Numbered from the stretch's first letter, positions 1 to 9,442 are shown. The stretch is 64,000 bases of DNA from SURF-21 sp964510515 (GCA_964510515.1 CAZEAU010000006.1:1-64000), one strand, 5' to 3'. Program-made: numbers and translations. The notes: generated by a model not told the origin, from the sequence alone.

Positions 1-183
1 CACGCATCCTCGCCTCGCGGCTCGGAGGCAAAACGCGAGCCCATGCGGCGGGCTGAAGAGAGAGCCGGGGCGGGCAAACGCTGCGGATAATGTAAAGGGA
101 AAGTGTGCAGAAGCTGCGGTCTCTGGAGCGGGCGGGGGCGCGAAGGTGGCGTCGAATGCGAAGAGGCATATGGCGGAGCTTCC

Positions 184-211
184 TTGACGTCTCTTGCCAA
201 AATATGATACG
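184..211 (+). promoter_or_regulatory. possible promoter upstream of topA
   Basis: TTGACG at 184-189 is followed after 16 bases by GATACG at 206-211; a better-looking -10, TATGAT, lies at 203-208 but is only 13 bases from the -35. The stretch is AT-rich compared with its surroundings and sits 45-70 bases before the start codon. It is only a weak match to a sigma-70 type promoter. Confidence 0.25.
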
Positions 212-253
212 TCTATGTGCCGAATGCAAGCTGATGGATTGGGATGAAATGGT

Positions 254-2272
254 ATGAGGCTGATAATCACCGAAAAGAACACGACCGCCAAGCGTATCTC
301 GGCCATCCTCTCGGAGGGCAGGGCACGCGCCATGGACAAGACGCGCAACCCCGTCTATGCCTTCGAGACGAACGGCGACGAGGTGCGCTGCATCGGGCTC
401 AAGGGACATATCCTCAAGGTGGATTTCCCGGCGGAATATCAGCAATGGCAGGATGTGGAGCCGCGGGAACTCATACACGCCGAGATCATCAAGATCCCCA
501 CCAATAAGACGCTGATCAAGACCATACAGAACGAGGCCCGAAAGGCCGACGAGGTCATCATCGCCACCGACTTCGACCGCGAGGGCGAGCTCATCGGCGT
601 GGACGCCATCAACAAGATAAGGGAGGTGCGGCCGGACGTGCCCGTGAAGAGGGCGCGCTTCTCGGCCCTGACCCCGGTGGAGATAAAGAAGGTCTTCGCA
701 AACCTGGAGGACCCCTACTACGACCTGGCCTCCGCGGGGGAGGCGCGTCAGGACATCGACCTCATCTGGGGGGCCAGCCTGACCAGGTTCATCAGCCTCG
801 CTTCCACCCGGCTGGGAAAGCAGTTCCTCTCCGTGGGCAGGGTGCAGAGCCCCACGCTGGCCATCATCGCGGACAAGGAAAAGGAGCGCAAGGCATTCGT
901 CTCCACCCCTTTCTGGACCCTGAGGATCGACTGCGTCGCGGGCAGTGAGGCCTTCCAGGCCAGCCATGTCCGGGAGCGCTTCCTCGTGGAGGAAGAGGCC
1001 AAGGAGGCCCTCGCCCGCATGGCGGACACCGCCGTGGTCAAGGAAGTGAAGACCACCGAGCGCACCATCAAGCCGCCCGCCCCCTTCAACACCACCGGGC
1101 TGCTCACTGCCGCGGCCTCCCTCGGGTTCTCCGCCGCGAGGGCCATGAGCATCGCCGAGAACCTGTATATGAACGGATACATCAGTTATCCGCGCGTGGA
1201 CAACACCGTGTACCCGCCGTCCCTCGACCTGCGTGCCATCCTGCGCGAGATCTCGGGGTGTCCCGAGTTCGAGCCGCTGTGCGCCAAGCTGTTGCGGCAG
1301 GAGAAGCTCGTCCCGACGCGGGGAAAGAAACAGGCCACGGACCATCCCCCCATACACCCCACGGCGGCGGCCCCCCGCGCGCGCCTCTCTCCGCAGGAAT
1401 GGAGGATATACGAGCTGGTGTCGCGTCGTTTCATGGCCACCCTGGCCGGGGAGGCGGTGGTGCTCTCGGTGCGGGCCGACCTGGAATGCGGCTCCGAGCC
1501 CTTCGTGGCCAGAGGCAGCCGCACGGCGGAGGAGGGCTGGTACCTCTACTATGCCTACGGGCGTAAAAAAGAGGTCGTCCTGCCACGCCTGGAGGGCGGC
1601 GATGTGGTGCAGGTGAAGCAGCCGCCCGAGCTCAGGCGGGGGGAGACCCAGCCCCCGGCGCGCTACAACCAGGGCAAGCTCATCGAGAAGATGGAGGAGC
1701 TGGGGCTGGGGACCAAGTCCACCCGACATTCCATTATCGAGAGCCTGTATGGGAGAGGATACATCTACGGCGACCCCATCACTCCCACCGAGACCGGCAT
1801 CGCGGTCACCGAAGCCCTGCGCAAGTACGCGGGCGTGATCTCGACCCCCGATATGACCGCTGCGCTGGAGCGGGACATGGACGCCATCGCCGAGGGGGCC
1901 GAGACCCAGGCGCAGGTACTGGGCAAGTCGCGGGATATGCTCTCCGAGGTGATGCGCCTGCTGGAGAAGAGCAGGGAGGACGTGGCCGCGGAGATCCGCA
2001 ACGGCATCAGGGAGGACCGCATCCTGGGGATATGCCCCCGGTGCGACTCCAGCCTGCGCATCGTCAAGGCCAAGAAGAGCAAGAAGAGGTTCGTCGGCTG
2101 CAGCGGCTATCCGGACTGCACCACCACCTACCCCCTGCCGCAGACGGGGACCATCATGCCCACCGGGGAGATATGCCCTGAATGTGACTCGCCCAAGGTG
2201 CGGGTGGTCAACAAGGGCCGCCGCCCCTGGATCTTCTGCCTGGACCCCGATTGCGCCAGCAAGAAAAAGTAG
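254..2272 (+). CDS. topA: DNA topoisomerase I, type IA, archaeal-type
   Basis: The enzyme relaxes negatively supercoiled DNA by cutting one strand and holding it through a tyrosine. The 672-residue product opens with a Toprim domain (TEK with Glu7; acidic metal-binding motif DFDREGE with Asp106 and Asp108). The active-site tyrosine is Tyr312, in the motif YISYPRVDNT. Two zinc-finger-like cysteine clusters close the protein from residue 594 on (CPRC with two later cysteines, then CPEC with two more). The overall sequence looks closer to archaeal-style TopA than to the longer E. coli form. No reverse-gyrase helicase domain precedes it. The ATG has only a weak ribosome-binding site. It stands alone, with 254 bases before the next gene. 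Confidence 0.93.
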   Translation: MRLIITEKNTTAKRISAILSEGRARAMDKTRNPVYAFETNGDEVRCIGLKGHILKVDFPAEYQQWQDVEPRELIHAEIIKIPTNKTLIKTIQNEARKADEVIIATDFDREGELIGVDAINKIREVRPDVPVKRARFSALTPVEIKKVFANLEDPYYDLASAGEARQDIDLIWGASLTRFISLASTRLGKQFLSVGRVQSPTLAIIADKEKERKAFVSTPFWTLRIDCVAGSEAFQASHVRERFLVEEEAKEALARMADTAVVKEVKTTERTIKPPAPFNTTGLLTAAASLGFSAARAMSIAENLYMNGYISYPRVDNTVYPPSLDLRAILREISGCPEFEPLCAKLLRQEKLVPTRGKKQATDHPPIHPTAAAPRARLSPQEWRIYELVSRRFMATLAGEAVVLSVRADLECGSEPFVARGSRTAEEGWYLYYAYGRKKEVVLPRLEGGDVVQVKQPPELRRGETQPPARYNQGKLIEKMEELGLGTKSTRHSIIESLYGRGYIYGDPITPTETGIAVTEALRKYAGVISTPDMTAALERDMDAIAEGAETQAQVLGKSRDMLSEVMRLLEKSREDVAAEIRNGIREDRILGICPRCDSSLRIVKAKKSKKRFVGCSGYPDCTTTYPLPQTGTIMPTGEICPECDSPKVRVVNKGRRPWIFCLDPDCASKKK

Positions 2273-2328
2273 GGCCGCCGCGGGCATCGATCACGCTTAG
2301 AAGGGCCGCCGCGGTCACCGATCACGCT
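2271..2328. repeat. two-copy tandem repeat, period about 31 bp
   Basis: Just after the topA stop codon, a block of about 27 bases starting AGGGCCGCCGCGG and ending GATCACGCTT occurs twice (2271-2298 and 2302-2328). The copies differ only in the few bases before GATCACGCTT. The rest of the gap to 2526 is GC-rich and shows no gene. Confidence 0.6.
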
Positions 2329-2526
2329 TTCCCATGCGATGAGGCAGGGCCCTGTCATCCCCGGATGCGCGCGCCCTCCCCCTCCGCGCCCCGCGCTTTG
2401 TCTCGCGCAGGCAAGACGCGGCTCCGTGGCCGCCTCCCGCGGCCGGCCCGGGGGCGGCGGGGTTTGCGCAGCGTAGAAGGAGTATAGGAAAATAGCTTAA
2501 GCCGTGAAGAGAGAAGAGGAGGAGCG

Positions 2527-3471
2527 GTGCCCAGGGTGACGGTTGCCGGAGCGGGCCAGGTGGGTTCGACCACGGCCATGAGGCTGGCCGAGCGGGGGCT
2601 GGCCGACGTGGCCCTCATCGACATCGACGGCGGGCTGGCGGAGGGCAAAGCCCTGGACATCTCCCAGGCCCTGCCGCTCACCTCCTCCGCGGTCAAGGTG
2701 GAGGGGGGGAGCGACTTCGCGCTGGCGGCGGGAAGCGACGTCGCCGTGGTCGCGGCGGGATTCACGCGAGAGCCGGGCATGTCGCGCTCCGACCTGCTGG
2801 GAAGGAACGCCGCCGTGGTCAGGGAAGTGGTCGGGGCTATAGCGGAGCAGGCGCCCGAATGCGTGCTCATCGTGGTGACCAACCCCCTGGACGAGATGAC
2901 CCATCTGGCCTGGAGGCTAGTGGGCTGGAGCCGCAACCGCGTCATGGGCATGGCCGGCCTGCTGGACGGCTCGCGCCTGGCCTCCTTCGCGGCGGCCGAG
3001 CTGGGGGTCCCCCCCGGCAGGATCAGGCCCATGGTGCTGGGCGGCCACGGTGCCGCCATGCTCCCCCTGGCGCGTTTCACCACCGTGGACGGGGTGCCCT
3101 TGAGCGAGCGCCTTCCCCTCGCGCGACTGCGCGAGCTGGAGGAGAGGACGCGGGGCGGAGGCGCCGAGATCGTGGAGCTGCTGCGGAAGGGAAGCGCCTA
3201 CTACGCCCCCTCGGCGTGCGCGGCACGCATGGTGGAGGCCATCCTCGGCGGCGAGGACGGCGAGGTGGCTGCCAGCGTGCGCCTGCAGGGAGAGTACGGC
3301 ATCGACGGGGTGTTCCTCGGGGTGCCGGTGCTCCTGGGGGGCGGCGGCTGGAGCGAGGTGGTCGAACTGCCGCTCCTCCCCGTCGAGATGCAATGCCTGC
3401 GCGAGAGCGCCCGCCTGATAAAGGAGAGAACGGACGAACTGGACGCATGGATTGAGGACCATAACCCCTGA
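2527..3471 (+). CDS. mdh: malate dehydrogenase (NAD-dependent, LDH/MDH family)
   Basis: It interconverts malate and oxaloacetate with NAD. The 314-residue product has the nucleotide-binding glycine pattern near residues 6-12 (VAGAGQVGS), the mobile-loop motif TREPGMSR whose arginine is typical of MDH rather than lactate dehydrogenase, the NPLDEM motif, and the catalytic histidine His174 in GGHGAAML. The residue after GGHG is alanine, where the family usually has aspartate; I do not expect this to abolish activity. It starts at GTG with a GAGGAG ribosome-binding site just upstream. Its end overlaps the fumarase alpha gene by 20 bases, so the two steps malate-fumarate are probably translated together. 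Confidence 0.93.
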   Translation: MPRVTVAGAGQVGSTTAMRLAERGLADVALIDIDGGLAEGKALDISQALPLTSSAVKVEGGSDFALAAGSDVAVVAAGFTREPGMSRSDLLGRNAAVVREVVGAIAEQAPECVLIVVTNPLDEMTHLAWRLVGWSRNRVMGMAGLLDGSRLASFAAAELGVPPGRIRPMVLGGHGAAMLPLARFTTVDGVPLSERLPLARLRELEERTRGGGAEIVELLRKGSAYYAPSACAARMVEAILGGEDGEVAASVRLQGEYGIDGVFLGVPVLLGGGGWSEVVELPLLPVEMQCLRESARLIKERTDELDAWIEDHNP

Positions 3472-4297
3472 GGAGATCGCCGCTGCGGTCGAGGAGCTGG
3501 CCGTGCGGGTCAGCATCGACCTCCCCGGCGACGTGGAGGAGGCGCTCGCCTGCGCCGCGGAGGCGGAGAGCAGCCCCCTGGCGCGCTACGCCTTGAGGAT
3601 GCTCCTGGACAACGCTCGCGTGGCACGCGCGGAACGCCTGCCCCTGTGCCAGGACACCGGCACCTTTCACCTCTTCCTCGCCCTGGGGGAGGGCGCCGCC
3701 CTGCCGCATGGTTTCGCGCAGGCGGCGGACGAAGGCCTGCGCAGGGCGACGGCGAGCGTCCCCTTGAGGTCCTCCCTGGTGGACGACCCGCTCTTCGCGC
3801 GCCCCAACCGCGGGGATAACACCCCCGTGCTCGTGCATGTCGGGGAGGGGGGTCCGAGCGGGAGGGCACGGCTCAGCCTGCTGGCCAAGGGAGGGGGGAG
3901 CGAGAACGCGGCCCACCTCTTCATGCTCCTGCCCGGCGAGGGCGAGGACGGGGTGGAGAGGGTGGTGCTGGAGGCGGTAGGCGCCAAGGGGGCCCAAGCC
4001 TGTCCGCCGCTTGTCGTGGGGGTGGGGGTGGGCAGCGACGCTGCGGGAGCCCTGGAGGCGGCCTTGAGAAGTCTGCTCAGGCCGCTGGGCAGCCGCCATC
4101 TCCGCCCCGGGATGGCCGCCCTGGAGGAGAGGCTGCTCCATGCCGTCAACGCCACGGGCATCGGGGCGGCGGGGCTGGGAGGGGACACAACCGCCCTGGG
4201 CGTACACGTGGAGGAGGCGCCCACGCATATGGCGAGCCTGCCCGTGGGCGTGGCGCTGTGCTGCCACTCCCTGCGCCGCGGCAGCATAGAGGTCTGA
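3452..4297 (+). CDS. fumarate hydratase class I, alpha subunit
   Basis: This is the larger, iron-sulfur half of a two-subunit class I fumarase, which hydrates fumarate to malate. The 281-residue product shows the first cluster cysteine in CQDTGT (Cys66), a second in ACPPLVVGVG (Cys184) and a cysteine pair near the end (Cys270/271) at the place of the third ligand. The RGDN motif and GGGSEN motif of the family are present. The start is TTG at 3452, inside the mdh end, giving a short translational overlap. The beta subunit is not adjacent: an MFS transporter gene lies between. A tartrate dehydratase alpha subunit (TtdA) is the main alternative, but the mdh neighbour favours fumarase. Confidence 0.88.
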   Translation: MRTITPEEIAAAVEELAVRVSIDLPGDVEEALACAAEAESSPLARYALRMLLDNARVARAERLPLCQDTGTFHLFLALGEGAALPHGFAQAADEGLRRATASVPLRSSLVDDPLFARPNRGDNTPVLVHVGEGGPSGRARLSLLAKGGGSENAAHLFMLLPGEGEDGVERVVLEAVGAKGAQACPPLVVGVGVGSDAAGALEAALRSLLRPLGSRHLRPGMAALEERLLHAVNATGIGAAGLGGDTTALGVHVEEAPTHMASLPVGVALCCHSLRRGSIEV

Positions 4298-4298
4298 T

Positions 4299-5957
4299 AT
4301 GGGGCGCGCAGGCGAAAAGCATGACCGCGGGCGCGAGGCCGGAGAGGAGAGCACGGGGCGATCCCGGCGCGCCGAGGAAGACCTGCAGATAAAACCCTCC
4401 GCCTACCGCGACCTCCTGCGCAACCGCGACTTCCTGCGCCTGTGGGGCGGACAGATGGTCTCGGCCATCGGCGACTGGATCATCGTGGCCGTGCTCTTCG
4501 CTTTCGTGGACCAGGTAGCCGGAGGCAGGAGCTCCGCCATCAGCCTGGTGATGCTGACGAAATTCCTCCCCGCCGTGCTGCTCGGCTTCCTGGCGGGGAT
4601 CATCATCGACAGGCTGGACCGCAAGCGCACCCTCATCCTGTCCGACCTCAGCCGCGCGGCCCTGGTGCTGTTGCTGCCCTTCGCGACCAACCTGGCGGCC
4701 ATCTGCGTGCTGGTCTTCGCCATGGAGATCTTCTCCATCATCTACACGCCGGCCAGGGACGCGAGCATCCCCGACCTGGTCGCCCCCGAACAGCTGACCA
4801 ACGCCAACTCGCTCAACATGCTCACCCTCTACGCCTCCATGGCCTTCGGCACCGCCATCGCCGGCAGCCTCATCGGCCTCTTCGCCTGGCTGGGCAGGGT
4901 GAGCCCTGGCTTTGTGGGCAGATACGTCGATCCCCACAAGGCCGTCTTCGTGTTCGACTCGCTCACCTTTATCCTCTCCGCCTGGCTCATCCGCCACATC
5001 AACTTCAAGCGGCGCTCCCGCGAGGAGAGGGTGCGCATGTCCACCGGCCAGGTGAAACAGGACTTCAGGCAGGGCCTCGATTACCTGCGCCACAACCCGC
5101 TCACGCGCATCGTCCTCATCCTCACCCTGGCCTGTTTCCTGGGCGCCGGCACCATCTACGTGCTCACCGTGGGTTTCGTGAAATACGTCCTCGGGGAGAG
5201 CAATTCCACCTTCATCTACATCCTGACCACGCTGCTCTTGGGGATGATGAGCGGCTCCATTCTGGCGGGCGTGCTCAAGGACCGCGTCAGAAAGGAGAGG
5301 ATACTGGGGCTGGCCATCGTCGCCTTCGGCTGCGGGGCCATCGCCTTCTCGCTGCTCACCGTGGTCTGGGCGTCCTTCGTCGTGGCCTTCGCAGGGGGGG
5401 CGTGCGGCGGATATGCCATCGTGGGCATGGTCACCCTGCTGCACGAGACCCTGGAGGAGGAGTACCGCGGCCGCGCCTTCGCCACCATACAGGTGATCAT
5501 GCGCGCCTCCATCTTCCTCTCCATCATGGTCGCCGGCCCCCTGGCGGACCTCATCACCAGCCTGGGGCGCAAGCTCGCCCTGGAGCCCATCTCCCTCGGT
5601 CTGATCAGGATCGGGGGATCCTTCCAGGGCAGGATCGACGGCACGGTGGCCGATTTCAGATACCTGCTCAACGGCCCGCAGATCATCCTCCTCGCCGGGG
5701 GGGCGGTCATCCTGCTCGCCGGGCTGTACGGGCATCACGCCCTTCACCGTCATTTCGGATGGAGCAGGCAGGACGGCGCCCTGCGCGGGCGGATGGCCCC
5801 GCGGTTTGCGGGGGAGGGGTGCCCGCCGCAGGGGGGGTCCGCCGGGGAGGCGGGTCCGGCGCTCGCCCTCCGCGCGGAGCCGCCCGCGCCGGGAGGGGGC
5901 GGTAACGGAGGCCGGGGGGAAGGAGGTCGCGATGGAGAAGAAGACGGGGCTCGATGA
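4299..5957 (+). CDS. MFS transporter (MFS_3 / enterobactin-exporter-like)
   Basis: A 552-residue integral membrane protein, probably an exporter; its substrate cannot be read from the sequence. It begins with about 40 charged residues, then the pattern FLRLWGGQMVSAIGDW, typical of the first helix of this MFS branch, and about a dozen hydrophobic segments up to residue 480. The loop after helix 2 carries the basic DRLDRKR pattern. The last 60 residues are glycine/alanine/proline-rich and lie where the next gene's ribosome-binding site begins, so the tail is low-complexity. Its ATG is one base after the fumarase alpha stop and its end overlaps the fumarase beta start by 26 bases, so it is embedded in that operon. 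Confidence 0.85.
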   Translation: MGRAGEKHDRGREAGEESTGRSRRAEEDLQIKPSAYRDLLRNRDFLRLWGGQMVSAIGDWIIVAVLFAFVDQVAGGRSSAISLVMLTKFLPAVLLGFLAGIIIDRLDRKRTLILSDLSRAALVLLLPFATNLAAICVLVFAMEIFSIIYTPARDASIPDLVAPEQLTNANSLNMLTLYASMAFGTAIAGSLIGLFAWLGRVSPGFVGRYVDPHKAVFVFDSLTFILSAWLIRHINFKRRSREERVRMSTGQVKQDFRQGLDYLRHNPLTRIVLILTLACFLGAGTIYVLTVGFVKYVLGESNSTFIYILTTLLLGMMSGSILAGVLKDRVRKERILGLAIVAFGCGAIAFSLLTVVWASFVVAFAGGACGGYAIVGMVTLLHETLEEEYRGRAFATIQVIMRASIFLSIMVAGPLADLITSLGRKLALEPISLGLIRIGGSFQGRIDGTVADFRYLLNGPQIILLAGGAVILLAGLYGHHALHRHFGWSRQDGALRGRMAPRFAGEGCPPQGGSAGEAGPALALRAEPPAPGGGGNGGRGEGGRDGEEDGAR

Positions 5958-6507
5958 GCGCCGGGAGGGGGGCGAGATAAGGGTCGAGCTCCCCCTGGCG
6001 CGGGAGGCGCGCGACGCGCTCAGGGCGGGCGACCGCCTGATGCTCACGGGGCGCCTGTTCACCGCGCGCGATCAGGCCCACCGCCGCCTGGTCGAATGCC
6101 TGGAGAGGGGCGAACCCCTGCCCATAGGCCTGCGCGGCGAGGTCATCTATTATGCCGGGCCCAGCCCGGCGCCGCCCGGGAAGCCGGCGGGCTCGGTGGG
6201 ACCTACCACCTCTGCGCGCATGGACCCCTATGCGGAGCGCCTGGCGGCCGAGGGCGTCGCCGCCTGCATCGGCAAGGGTCCGCGCTCGCCACGCGTATGT
6301 GCGGCGCTGCGGGAGCACGGCTGCCTTTACCTGGTCGGGGTGGGGGGGGCCGCCGCCCTCCTGGGGTCGAGAGTGACGGCGGCAAAGGTGGCCGCCTACG
6401 CCGACCTCGGCCCCGAGGCCGTCTTCGAGCTGCAGGTGGAGGACCTCCCGGTGGTCGTGGCCTGCGACCTCGCGGGAGGCGATGTCTTCTCCCACCTCCA
6501 GGTCTGA
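5932..6507 (+). CDS. fumarate hydratase class I, beta subunit
   Basis: The smaller partner of the two-subunit class I fumarase. The frame stays open upstream, but the real start is the ATG at 5932, which has a strong AAGGAGG at 5921-5927; that gives 191 residues, the usual length for the family. Family motifs are visible: GRLFTARDQAHRR near the start, YYAGPSP, GPTTSARMDPY and the KG/P pattern that follows. The two subunits would build the active site together. Compared with ordinary operons, where alpha and beta are adjacent or fused, here they are separated by about 1.6 kb. Confidence 0.88.
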   Translation: MEKKTGLDERREGGEIRVELPLAREARDALRAGDRLMLTGRLFTARDQAHRRLVECLERGEPLPIGLRGEVIYYAGPSPAPPGKPAGSVGPTTSARMDPYAERLAAEGVAACIGKGPRSPRVCAALREHGCLYLVGVGGAAALLGSRVTAAKVAAYADLGPEAVFELQVEDLPVVVACDLAGGDVFSHLQV

Positions 6508-6567
6508 CCGCCTATGCTGCATGGTGTAATATGATAATGCCTTGCGGAGCCGAGGAGAGAGGACGAC

Positions 6568-7227
6568 ATGAACGACTTCAGCGAGCGAGCGGGCGGGAAC
6601 AAGGGAAGAAGCCTGTTTATCACCTTCGAGGGCATAGAGGGATCGGGGAAGAGCACGCAGATGAACATGCTCCATGCCCACCTGCTGCGCATGGAGGTGG
6701 ACGTCCTGGCCACGCAGGAGCCCGGGGGGACGCGTATCGGGGAGGAGATACGGCGCATTCTCCTCAACCCCGCTTTCGCGGAAATGCACCCCATGACCGA
6801 GACCGTCCTCTATGCCGCGGACCGCGCGCAGCATTTCCATGAGGTGATCAAGCCCGCCCTCGACGCGGGCAAAGTGGTCATCTGCGACCGCTTCATCGAT
6901 TCCAACATCGCCTATCAGGGCGTGGCGCGAAGGGTGGGCATGGAGGGAGTGCAGAATCTCAACGAGTGGATCACCGAGGACCGCCACCCCGACCTGACCT
7001 TCCTGCTCGACGTGCCGATCCGTCTCGGGATGAAGAGGATGGAGGAGAGGAGGGGCGTGCCCGACCGCATCGAGGGCGAGGCGCCGTCCTTCCACGAGCA
7101 GGTGCAGGAGGCCTACAAGACGCTGGCTAAATTCTTCCCCAAGCGATTCAAGGTCTTGAACGGGGCCGATAAGCCGGGGAACATCCACCACCTGGTGATG
7201 CAGGAAGTGAGCCGGCTGCTGGGTTGA
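6568..7227 (+). CDS. tmk: thymidylate kinase
   Basis: It phosphorylates dTMP to dTDP for DNA synthesis. The 219-residue product has the P-loop GIEGSGKST at residues 22-30, the DR motif in VICDRFIDSNIAYQG and the lid region with MEERRGVPDRIE. Length and motifs are standard. The first 14 residues are a non-conserved polar extension. It is followed after 93 bases by holB and then ricT, the same order of functions seen in Bacillus (tmk, holB, yaaT). Confidence 0.95.
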   Translation: MNDFSERAGGNKGRSLFITFEGIEGSGKSTQMNMLHAHLLRMEVDVLATQEPGGTRIGEEIRRILLNPAFAEMHPMTETVLYAADRAQHFHEVIKPALDAGKVVICDRFIDSNIAYQGVARRVGMEGVQNLNEWITEDRHPDLTFLLDVPIRLGMKRMEERRGVPDRIEGEAPSFHEQVQEAYKTLAKFFPKRFKVLNGADKPGNIHHLVMQEVSRLLG

Positions 7228-7320
7228 GCGCCCCGGCTGCCCCGCGGGCACCGGCCGGCGGGGCGGTCTCAAGCGCGTGAGCGTGAAGCCGGCCAAACCG
7301 CACCCGGAACAGGAAAAACG

Positions 7321-8490
7321 ATGAGCATGGGGATAAGCTGCAGCGCATGGGATGAGATATACGGGCAGGGGAAGGCCATTGCCTTCCTCAAGGACATCCT
7401 CAGGCGCGGCGAGATGCCGCACGCCCTCGTCTTCACCGGGCCGAGGGGGGTGGGCAAGTTCGGCACCGCGCTGCTCTTCGCCGCGGCCCTGCTCTGCCCC
7501 TCCGGGGAACCCGACGGCTGCTCCTCCTGTCTCAAGGTCTCCCGGGGGGTGCACCCCGACCTGCACGTCCTGGAGGCGGAGGGAAGCCAGATCCTCATCG
7601 ACCAGGTGCGCGGCCTGGAGGGAGAACTCCGCATCAAGCCTCAGGAATCACGGCGCAAGGTGGTGATAGTGGACGAGGCGGGGAGCATGAACCAGGACGC
7701 CGCCAACGCCTTTCTCAAGACCCTGGAGGAACCGCCGCCCGAGACCTACATCGTCCTGGTGGCGGAGAGCAGGGAGGAGCTGCTGGAGACGGTGGCATCC
7801 CGCTGCCACGAGGTGCGTTTCTCCGCCCTGGGTAAGAAGGACATCGAGGCCTTCCTGACCGCAGCGGAGGGGGTGGAGGCGGCGGAGGCGGAAAGGCTGG
7901 CGCGCCTCAGCGGCGGCATCTTCGGCCGCGCGCTGCTGTGGGCGCGCGACCCGGGGATGGCGTCGTTCTGGAGCCGCGGGGTGGAGATGGCCGCGTCGCT
8001 GCGGCGCTCCTCCCTGCTGGCCGCGCTGGAGATGGCGGCCGGGGAGCGGGAGGGGCTCAAGCGCCTGGAGGGGCGGGGTGAGGAGGTCGGGCCCGGAGGC
8101 GGGGGCGCCGACGCCGGAGCGTACCTCAAGGCCATGGACAAGAGGGCCGCCGACCTCTTGCGCAAGCGCCTGGAGAGGCGCGCGAAGCGGGAAACCCTGA
8201 AGAGACGCCGCCAGGCCGCGCTTGACCTCCTCGATGGCATGAGCTCCTTCTACCGCGATATAATGCTGTTAAACCTCATGGAGGAGAAGGGGAGGGAGGT
8301 CGCGGAAGCGCCCCTCTTCAACCGGGAATGGATGGATGAACTGGAGAGAGAGGCGCTGCACATCGGGACCGAGGAGGCCATGAGCAGGCTGGAGGCGCTG
8401 GGCGGGACCAGGAAAGCCCTGGAGGCCAACGTGGACATCGGGCTGCTCCTGGACAGCCTGGTGCTCGAGCTCAAGGCCCCGAGGAGATAG
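7321..8490 (+). CDS. holB: DNA polymerase III delta' subunit
   Basis: Part of the clamp loader that places the sliding clamp on DNA. The 389-residue product starts with an AAA+ domain: Walker-A-like GPRGVGKF at residues 40-47 (phenylalanine where ATP-hydrolysing paralogues have Ser/Thr, as expected for delta'), a short cysteine group (C, CSSC), and the DEAGSMNQDAANAFLKTLEEPP block. A SRC motif follows in VASRCHEVRF. The second half is rich in charged helices. The weak P-loop and small size set it apart from the gamma/tau subunit DnaX. Confidence 0.88.
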   Translation: MSMGISCSAWDEIYGQGKAIAFLKDILRRGEMPHALVFTGPRGVGKFGTALLFAAALLCPSGEPDGCSSCLKVSRGVHPDLHVLEAEGSQILIDQVRGLEGELRIKPQESRRKVVIVDEAGSMNQDAANAFLKTLEEPPPETYIVLVAESREELLETVASRCHEVRFSALGKKDIEAFLTAAEGVEAAEAERLARLSGGIFGRALLWARDPGMASFWSRGVEMAASLRRSSLLAALEMAAGEREGLKRLEGRGEEVGPGGGGADAGAYLKAMDKRAADLLRKRLERRAKRETLKRRRQAALDLLDGMSSFYRDIMLLNLMEEKGREVAEAPLFNREWMDELEREALHIGTEEAMSRLEALGGTRKALEANVDIGLLLDSLVLELKAPRR

Positions 8491-8524
8491 AGGGCCGCGG
8501 GGAGCGGCGCGGGAGGAGAACGAG

Positions 8525-9406
8525 ATGGCCTTAGTGGTCGCAGTGAGCATAAAAAAGGGGAGCAAGGCGGGGTATTTCGACCCCGACCGGCTTTCCCTGC
8601 GCACGGGCGACGAAGTGATCATCCCCACCCCCCGGGGGGTCGAGTTCGGGACGGTGACCTCGCCGCCGCGCGAGATACCGGACGGCGGCGCGCAGAGCGA
8701 ACTGAAGAAGGTAGTGCGCCGCGCCACCGATCGTGACCGCCAGCAGAAGGAACGCAACGAGATCAGGCGCGAACGCGCCTTCCGCAAGTGCCAGGAGCTC
8801 ATCGCCAGGCATCAGCTGCCCATGAAGCTCATCGATATCGACTACGCCTTCGACGGCAGCTCCATCACCTTTTACTTCACCGCCGAGGGCAGGGTCGATT
8901 TCCGGGCCCTGGTGCGCGACCTCGCATCCGCCCTGAAGACGCGTATCGAGCTGCGCCAGATCGGGGTGCGCGACGAGGCCAAGATGATCGGGGGGCTCGG
9001 TCCCTGCGGGCGCCCCCTGTGCTGCGCGCTCTTCCTGGACGAGTTCTACCCCATCTCCATCCGCATGGCCAAGGAGCAGCACCTTCCCCTCAACCCGGCC
9101 AAGATATCCGGCGTCTGCGGGCGCCTCATGTGCTGCCTGCGCTACGAGCAGGACTCCTACCGCCGTTTCACGCAGTGGGTCCCTCCCTTGGGCGAGAGGG
9201 TGGAGACGGAGCGCGGCCCGGCCAAGGTGATCGCGCACGACATGATGAGCGAGAGGGTGACCCTGGAGCTGGAGGACGGGGAGAGGTTCACCTTGCCGGC
9301 CTCCCATTTCGGCCCCGAACCCGCACGGGCGGAGGCCGCGATCGAGGAAGCCGAAGGCCGGATGGTGGAGGACGCCGACCTGGAACTGGACGAGGAGCCG
9401 GATTGA
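8525..9406 (+). CDS. ricT: PSP1-domain protein RicT (YaaT)
   Basis: A 293-residue protein of the PSP1/YaaT family. In Bacillus the homologue acts with RicA and RicF in a complex that carries iron-sulfur clusters and influences RNase Y-dependent RNA maturation. The signature is clear: GGLGPCGRPLCCALFLDEF followed about 35 residues later by CGRLMCCLRYEQDSY, giving six cysteines able to hold clusters. The last 40 residues are acidic. It starts at ATG 8525 after GGGAGGAGAACGAG and is the last gene of the tmk-holB-ricT group. No ricA or ricF is seen in the window. Confidence 0.9.
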   Translation: MALVVAVSIKKGSKAGYFDPDRLSLRTGDEVIIPTPRGVEFGTVTSPPREIPDGGAQSELKKVVRRATDRDRQQKERNEIRRERAFRKCQELIARHQLPMKLIDIDYAFDGSSITFYFTAEGRVDFRALVRDLASALKTRIELRQIGVRDEAKMIGGLGPCGRPLCCALFLDEFYPISIRMAKEQHLPLNPAKISGVCGRLMCCLRYEQDSYRRFTQWVPPLGERVETERGPAKVIAHDMMSERVTLELEDGERFTLPASHFGPEPARAEAAIEEAEGRMVEDADLELDEEPD

Positions 9407-9442
9407 AAAAGGGCTCGGCCCCTTGCTTCAGACCGCATCTCA

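Noticed and set aside
2355..3083. Minus-strand gene opposite mdh
   Set aside because: mdh has full catalytic motifs; the antisense product is Ser/Ala/Pro/Arg-rich without recognisable domain.
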